From Paracyclopina nana (Eukaryota; Arthropoda; Copepoda; Cyclopoida; Cyclopettidae), in contig JAGUCH010000008.1 of NCBI GenBank assembly GCA_019096065.1, forward strand, positions 1,865,001-1,929,000: a stretch of DNA of 64,000 nucleotides. Direction: 5' to 3'. Made by a program: the position numbers and the translations under genes. Under the pieces are notes generated by a model, which did not search any database, had not been told where the DNA came from, and worked only from the letters and a program-made list of their open reading frames with translations. Below are positions 59,530-64,000 of this stretch, in pieces (position 1 is the first letter of the stretch; every line of letters begins with the position of its first letter).

Positions 59530-60924
59530 ATGCTTGTTATGATGACTGATCAAATGGATTCAAAGAATTTACCAAGAAGGGTGGGTCTTGGCTCATTGAA
59601 CTCTGATGAGAATGTTCTCTTTTCTTCGAGGCTAGACCTCTTCAAGCCTGAAAAAATAGATGCATCCATCATAAATTCAAATAGGGTCCAGTACTCCACC
59701 CTCTCTCCCTTTGATGGTACTGTTGATACTGCAGGGAGAGTGTACTCATTTTTAGTGACTCCCCAGGGAACATCCTACATTGACCTACAATCTGCAAGGC
59801 TTGTGGGAAGCTGGCAGCTAGTAAAAGTTTCAAATGGAAATGATGTCAGCATATCTGCAACAGATGACATTTCAGTCATATCTATGGTGCCTGCTTCCCT
59901 TTTCAAGTTGACAAGCATTAGCATCAACAATTGCGAAGTTGTATCAAGTGCCAACTTTTTGGGACCCATCAAAGCCTATTTGGAAAATGTCTTTTCATTT
60001 AACAACACCCAAAAGTCCACCTATTTGAAAACCACCCAACACTATTTAGCTGGACCTGACGATCAAGATGATACAGTCAACAAAGTGGTAGCTGGAGACA
60101 CAACATCTGGATTTGCCAAACGCAAAGCCCAGTTTTGCAATAACAAGGCACACGAGTTTGTCATACCCATCAATGCTGATTTATTCAACATGAACTACTT
60201 GATGATTCCCGGAGTCACCATTCGTTTAGACCTGATGAGAAATGACGTCAACTTTTCATTGCTTGGCACAAGTTCAGACACATTTGCCATCAGGCTCAAA
60301 TCTCTAAAATTGGAGATGACTCATGTATCTGTAGCTGAAACAGTGGCAAACCACCATGCTAGCCTCATTCTAAAAGCACCCTTACGCTACCATTTGCCAC
60401 AAATTAAAGTTTCATCACATACTGTTCCTATTGGTGTCTCAGGAGCAACAATCAACTTGGCTCAAGGAACATTGCCCAACCTTGTACTGGTTGGTCTCAT
60501 GCACCAAGACCAGCTAACAAGTCGTTCAAAGAATCCTTTCCACTTCCCTCATTGCAATCTCAATTCAATTTACTTCTCAATCAATTCAGCCATGTACCCT
60601 TCACGCACCTACCAACCAGGATTTGAAAGCGGAGGGAGCACATTGAGAGAGTATTTGGACCTAGTGCAAACGCTCAACCTCGACAACAACCTGAACACTA
60701 AAGAATTCACATACCAACAGTTTCGTAAGGGTCATTCATTGTATGCATTCAACTTGTCAAAGTGCTGTCTCTACCACCGTCATCCCATCAAAACTGGAGC
60801 CTTGGAGCTCCACCTTGGATTTGCAAGCTCTCCAACAACTCCACTGGAAGTCATTGTCTACTCGCTACATGCTTCAGAACTTGTCATTGATAAGGACAGA
60901 ACTGTCAACTTTATGATTCATTAA
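59530..60924 (+). CDS. Polinton capsid-like protein (double jelly-roll type, F54H12.2-like)
   Basis: 464 residues without introns. The opening (SRLDLFKPEKIDASI...VQYSTLSPFDG...GTSYIDLQSARLVGSWQLVK) is typical of the protein family that travels next to the integrase in animal Polintons, often labelled F54H12.2-like, and is taken as virion capsid protein. Beta-rich segments run throughout, with a NFHFPHCNLNSIYFSINSAM-type block (60.54-60.59 kb) in the second half. No transmembrane segment is seen. Whether it is the hexon-like or another jelly-roll virion subunit I cannot settle without structure prediction. The frame is complete, which argues that virion functions were recently under selection. 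Confidence 0.75.
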   Translation: MLVMMTDQMDSKNLPRRVGLGSLNSDENVLFSSRLDLFKPEKIDASIINSNRVQYSTLSPFDGTVDTAGRVYSFLVTPQGTSYIDLQSARLVGSWQLVKVSNGNDVSISATDDISVISMVPASLFKLTSISINNCEVVSSANFLGPIKAYLENVFSFNNTQKSTYLKTTQHYLAGPDDQDDTVNKVVAGDTTSGFAKRKAQFCNNKAHEFVIPINADLFNMNYLMIPGVTIRLDLMRNDVNFSLLGTSSDTFAIRLKSLKLEMTHVSVAETVANHHASLILKAPLRYHLPQIKVSSHTVPIGVSGATINLAQGTLPNLVLVGLMHQDQLTSRSKNPFHFPHCNLNSIYFSINSAMYPSRTYQPGFESGGSTLREYLDLVQTLNLDNNLNTKEFTYQQFRKGHSLYAFNLSKCCLYHRHPIKTGALELHLGFASSPTTPLEVIVYSLHASELVIDKDRTVNFMIH

Positions 60925-60963
60925 TAAATTATACGACAATGTTGAGTTGAAAATGCATGTTAT

Positions 60964-62133
60964 TTACTTTTTTTGAACAGGCCATAGTTTAAAAGAATTA
61001 TTTTTCTTTGGTCTTCCTCGTTTTCTTGGCATTGATTCTTGTGTGGGAACTTCATCTGTTTGATTCATTTTACGCTTCTGTGGCTCAACTTTTGCTGGGG
61101 GTCCAATACTTTTTCCTCTTCGTTTACCAGAGTTACGCTTACCTTGGGCAACTCGTTTACGCTTGTTTTTTGATTGGTTCCATTCAGGATCCTTTTCATC
61201 CAAACCATGAACATTCATCATGTGCCTTTGTCTAGCTCGCTCAGTCTTGCATCCTTGGTTGCAATAAATGCAAACCAATTTTTCTGGTGCAGACGGCACC
61301 GGTGTTTTTGGTCTTTGAGGTTGGTTAGTTGCGTCCACACGAATATCGAGGCTGTGATGAGCCTTGCAATGGCGATACAGTTTTGGTTCACTCTCAAAGG
61401 TCAATTCGCATAAATCACAACGCCAAACTCTTTTAGTCCTAGGTTTAGTCATGAAATTGTAGGGATCAACGTCAGAAATACTCTCAAAGCTAATTTCAGA
61501 TTCAACTTGTGGTTGTACAGCTACAGCCTCAGTCGCATTCTCATGCACATTTGTTGTATTTGTTGCTTGTGTGGTTGTATTTTCATGGACTCTCTCCACG
61601 TGGTGGGTAAGCAAAGATTGTGTTTTGTAGGATGATGCACAATAAGGACAGTCAAATCTTGGACGCTTTGGTGGGAGGGTAGGAGTTTGTGAGGGTTCAT
61701 GGCTTGTGATCTGGGCTGGAAGTGGTGTTGACGTGTGTCTTGGGTCATCTAAAGTCTGGGAGATGTCTGGTAGATCAGCAGTGACCTCTGAAGCCTCTAG
61801 AGTCATTTGACTCTCATTGGTAGACGCTGGTAGCTCAGGAGTGAGGGAGGGAGGAGGAGCTACTGAAGACTCTGGAGTCATTTGACTGTCATTGACAGAT
61901 GGCAGGATGTTTGGCTGCAATGTGATTGGTGCTAGAATGTGTGGAGTGGATGGTGGCAAAACATCAGCAATTTCATTCATCATGTTGTCTTGCCCAAGGT
62001 TAGTTGTGGGATGTGGATTTAAATTATACAGTAAATTGACTTCGTCTTCATCCAACAGGGCCAACAGTCTTGTATAGAGTGCAAATGGAATGAGAGCAAG
62101 TTTTTCAATGCTATGCGTGTCCCTTGCCCTCAT
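60964..62133 (-). CDS. C2H2 zinc-finger / AT-hook protein of the Polinton
   Basis: 389 residues. The N-terminus (KLALIPFALYTRLLALLDEDE) resembles the start of a common Polinton late protein. A Pro/Thr/Ser-rich stretch follows, then three C2H2-type units (CPYCASSYKTQSLLTHHVERVH; CDLCELTFESEPKLYRHCKAHH; CIYCNQGCKTERARQRHMMNVH). A very basic tail follows, containing an AT-hook core (RKRGRPKK). This suggests a nuclear DNA-binding regulator or packaging factor that gained fingers. It overlaps the upstream small gene by 23 bp, so it is likely co-transcribed with it. Confidence 0.72.
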   Translation of the reverse strand: MRARDTHSIEKLALIPFALYTRLLALLDEDEVNLLYNLNPHPTTNLGQDNMMNEIADVLPPSTPHILAPITLQPNILPSVNDSQMTPESSVAPPPSLTPELPASTNESQMTLEASEVTADLPDISQTLDDPRHTSTPLPAQITSHEPSQTPTLPPKRPRFDCPYCASSYKTQSLLTHHVERVHENTTTQATNTTNVHENATEAVAVQPQVESEISFESISDVDPYNFMTKPRTKRVWRCDLCELTFESEPKLYRHCKAHHSLDIRVDATNQPQRPKTPVPSAPEKLVCIYCNQGCKTERARQRHMMNVHGLDEKDPEWNQSKNKRKRVAQGKRNSGKRRGKSIGPPAKVEPQKRKMNQTDEVPTQESMPRKRGRPKKNNSFKLWPVQKK

Positions 62134-62452
62134 GAAAGCAAGAAAGACCTACCCAAGCGAGCTTAAAGATTTCAATCAGACTTGAGATTTGGCACAACAA
62201 GCGTTTTCTTTTTTCAACAGCGACAGATTTATTGCAAATTTTTTTTATCAGCTTATGTTGACTATGAACAAGCTTTCTTAGTCTTGACTTGATTCTTGTA
62301 TCAAAAGCTACAGCTGTGCTGTAGCAAACGTTAAAGATAGCTTCGCAAAGAGCATTGACTCCACATGCGTCAAGGTTTTGGATAATGTCAATGGCTCCTT
62401 CTTTACAACGGAGTAGTGCCTTGATAATGCAAAGTGATTTTTTACGAGACAT
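62111..62452 (-). CDS. Small conserved Polinton protein
   Basis: 113 residues: MSRKKSLCIIKALLRCKEG..., NALCEAIFNVCYST, RLRKLVHSQHKLIKKICNKSV, KRKRLLCQ. This order (short helix, Cys-Glu helix, basic helices, LL-Q) is a small protein seen repeatedly near the packaging ATPase in invertebrate Polintons, whose members usually end in a Gly-Gly-Phe-Leu hydrophobic tail. Here the tail is different. Function unknown; a minor virion component is the usual guess. It starts 27 bp after the ATPase stop. Confidence 0.6.
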   Translation of the reverse strand: MSRKKSLCIIKALLRCKEGAIDIIQNLDACGVNALCEAIFNVCYSTAVAFDTRIKSRLRKLVHSQHKLIKKICNKSVAVEKRKRLLCQISSLIEIFKLAWVGLSCFHEGKGHA

Positions 62453-62479
62453 TTGTTCTAAAAAACTGTATCTTGTACC

Positions 62480-63322
62480 TTAAGTGCGTGCATTCTTTTC
62501 AAGGTAAGCAATGAGAGGACGTTCAAAGCTAAACATGTTTGTCCGAAGGCGTAAATGTTCTGGGCATTGTTGCTGAAAAACAAAAAAAAATGCATGCAAA
62601 GGAAAATCAAATGCAATTGGATTACCTGAAAATCAATGACAAGGTAACCATAGCTATGACTTGTGGCGTCTTTGTAAGCATCAATGACAAATCTTGTGTG
62701 GTAGGGACGAAACTGACTCGCAATGCTGATCATATCACGAGTTGACCTTGGATTTTTTGTCAGGACAAACACCTGGCTTTGTAGTGAGATTTGCTTGTAG
62801 ACAGGACTTTGAAAAAATATAGATTGACTGACAAAAATGAGCGAAAGCTTGAGATGGTGAACACAAACAGTGACCTAAAATGGAAAGAGTGCATCATGCA
62901 AAGGACATGCAAATGAATGAAATGACTTACTGCTTCGATGAATTCAATAGATTTGAGAGTTGCCAATAGTTGATCATCAAATATGATGAGGAGTGAACCA
63001 CCCTTATTCTTTTCAGCTCTTGCCAACGCTTTCAGCTCCTCCATACTAATCATGCGTGCGATGGAATCATCAATCAACCCTTCACGTCGCATATCATTAT
63101 ACATTTCTTGGTTTTCTTTGTACACCAAAAAAACCCGGGTTGGTGCTGGTGAAAAAATACGATGCTTCTCTTTGAGCGCATTGTACACAAATGTAGTTTT
63201 GCCAGACTGAACAAGATGAAAAATATTTACAAATGTACATTTATTTTTATTTTCAAAATTGTTACTTTACTAGGTCCAGCAATGAGAATGCTACAAGGTG
63301 TTTCAAAGGAACATGAATACAT
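62480..63322 (-). CDS. FtsK/A32-type genome-packaging ATPase of the Polinton, four exons
   Basis: Exons on the minus strand are 63322-63266, 63206-62931, 62874-62626 and 62572-62480. They are separated by introns of 59, 56 and 53 bp, all phase 0 with GT-AG ends. The spliced product is 224 residues, the usual size for this family. The Walker A loop (GPSK|SGKTT) is divided exactly by intron 1. Walker B is LLIIFDDQ. The C-terminal blocks KNPRSTRDM, DAYKDATSHSYGYLVIDF and LRLRTNMF match A32/Maverick ATPases. The enzyme pumps DNA into capsids of adintovirus-type particles. Without splicing no functional ATPase is encoded, so expression depends on the host spliceosome. Start chosen as the ATG at 63322, giving a 12-14 residue lead to the P-loop as in relatives. 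Confidence 0.9.
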
Positions 63323-63405
63323 GGTGAGTCATGAGATCATTTTAAAATAGTTGGCTTTCTTAGGTACAGTGGAGATCATTAGTTGTGTATCAAGTGTTTG
63401 TCAAG

Positions 63406-64000
63406 CTAAAAATGAAGACGATGGGGACAGGTGGTTGACCAATGCCACAAAGAACCGCAGCGATAGCATTGACCATACGGAGGCTGTGGGGGATAGGGCA
63501 GATTGCTCAAGAGAGGCACGGTTTGCCATGCTGCAGTCATCATGGGATTGGATTGGAACTGTTGTGCACGCTGTTGAGCATGCTGTTGAGCATGCTGAAC
63601 ATGTCGCATGGCCTCCAAATGAAATTGGAGTCCTTGCTGAGTAAATGGGTCAGAAGGTTCCAATGCTGCAGCAGGACCAGAGGGTCCAGACATTGCCGAA
63701 AGTGGAGGTGCTGGAGCCAGCACAAGAGGTTGTGGAGGTGGGTCAACCACCTCTTCTTCCTCTACTGGTATTGCATCCTCAAGTTGAGGCTCTTGCATCA
63801 AGATGTGTGCAACTGCCTCTTCTACTTCTTCAGCTCTTGCAGTCTCTTCAGCAACAACATTGTTGCTCTCTAGGTCGTCTTCCAGAGCATTTCCAGGCTC
63901 CACAAATGCCAAAGGTGATTGGGCAATTGGGACTGGAGCATCCAACACCAAGGGAGCATCAATCCAGAATTGATCCTCTTCCAATAGCAAAAGCTCATCA
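63406..64000 (-). CDS. Proline-rich zinc-knuckle protein of the Polinton (5' end outside window)
   Basis: The frame is open to the window edge. The visible part is acidic and Pro-rich (VEEEEVVDPPPQPLVLAPAP), then has a Gln/His/Ala stretch (HVQHAQQHAQQRAQQFQ), and ends with a CCHC zinc knuckle C-x2-C-x4-H-x4-C (CYRCGSLWHWSTTC) close to the stop. Zinc knuckles bind single-stranded nucleic acid, as in Gag proteins, though nothing else here is Gag-like. It lies 83 bp upstream of the ATPase on the same strand. Function unknown. Confidence 0.65.
   Translation of the reverse strand, partial: DELLLLEEDQFWIDAPLVLDAPVPIAQSPLAFVEPGNALEDDLESNNVVAEETARAEEVEEAVAHILMQEPQLEDAIPVEEEEVVDPPPQPLVLAPAPPLSAMSGPSGPAAALEPSDPFTQQGLQFHLEAMRHVQHAQQHAQQRAQQFQSNPMMTAAWQTVPLLSNLPYPPQPPYGQCYRCGSLWHWSTTCPHRLHF

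Larger units (their letters stand above)
56573..64000. mobile_element. Polinton/Maverick (adintovirus-like) element, right part outside the window
   Basis: A contiguous set of virus-type genes with almost no intergenic space: integrase, capsid-like protein, A32-type packaging ATPase, a small conserved Polinton protein, a basic core-like protein, a C2H2/AT-hook protein, a zinc-knuckle protein, and TFIIB- and TBP-like factors. Integrase plus packaging ATPase plus capsid defines Polintons. None of the complete frames is broken, so the copy looks recent or maintained. Protein-primed polymerase B and the adenovirus-type protease are not seen and should lie to the right. Exact ends and terminal inverted repeats could not be placed. 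Confidence 0.88.

Overview
The window is a piece of a nuclear animal genome, most likely an arthropod. Genes are split by mostly short spliceosomal introns. A U2 snRNA and intron-bearing tRNA-Tyr genes are present, and the gene set (type-1 tyramine-like receptor, kynurenine 3-monooxygenase, Dispatched, an alpha-1,4-galactosyltransferase-like enzyme) fits a crustacean, chelicerate or basal hexapod. I cannot name the species.

Layout from left to right. At 2.1-8.7 kb is a plus-strand RhoGAP gene of the ARHGAP32/33-CdGAP type, probably starting upstream of the window. At 9.2-11.3 kb is a minus-strand methylthioribose-1-phosphate isomerase (MRI1). At 13.0 kb is a tRNA-Tyr. At 13.2-16.0 kb is a MAK/ICK-type ciliary protein kinase. 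At 16.9-19.7 kb is a ten-exon kynurenine 3-monooxygenase (minus). At 21.3-23.5 kb is a young, non-autonomous LTR retrotransposon (minus) with a 5-bp target duplication. At 24.1-30.1 kb is a biogenic-amine GPCR. It is followed within about 100 bp each by a discoidin-like membrane protein (30.2-31.2 kb) and a DXD glycosyltransferase (31.3-32.6 kb), a tight same-strand trio that looks operon-like. At 32.8-33.0 kb is U2 snRNA (minus). At 35.3-43.2 kb is Dispatched, the Hedgehog-release transporter (minus). At 41.4, 46.8 and 47.4 kb are more tRNA-Tyr copies, one broken. At 50.3-53.5 kb is a large C2H2 zinc-finger gene (minus).

The right end, from about 56.5 kb to the window edge, is a Polinton/Maverick (adintovirus-like) element. 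Recognisable parts are a DDE integrase, a capsid-like protein, a four-exon FtsK/A32-type packaging ATPase with its Walker A loop split by an intron, a small conserved Polinton protein, an Arg-rich core-like protein, a C2H2/AT-hook protein and a proline-rich zinc-knuckle protein that runs off the edge. Polymerase B and the maturation protease are not in the window and would be expected to the right.

The most notable observation is that this element also carries two adjacent, overlapping genes whose translations look like a TFIIB-like factor (two zinc ribbons, two cyclin folds) and a TATA-binding-protein-like factor (two TBP repeats with all four intercalating aromatic positions filled). They sit directly upstream of the integrase and share a 29-bp divergent gap with the capsid gene. 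This suggests the element brings its own minimal promoter-recognition apparatus. I do not know a described Polinton with this pair.

Other material includes several non-coding transposons with terminal inverted repeats, a large foldback, a 17-bp minisatellite, a dispersed repeat pair with a hairpin end, and a recurrent AG(A/G)TGGCG motif resembling insect CTCF sites.
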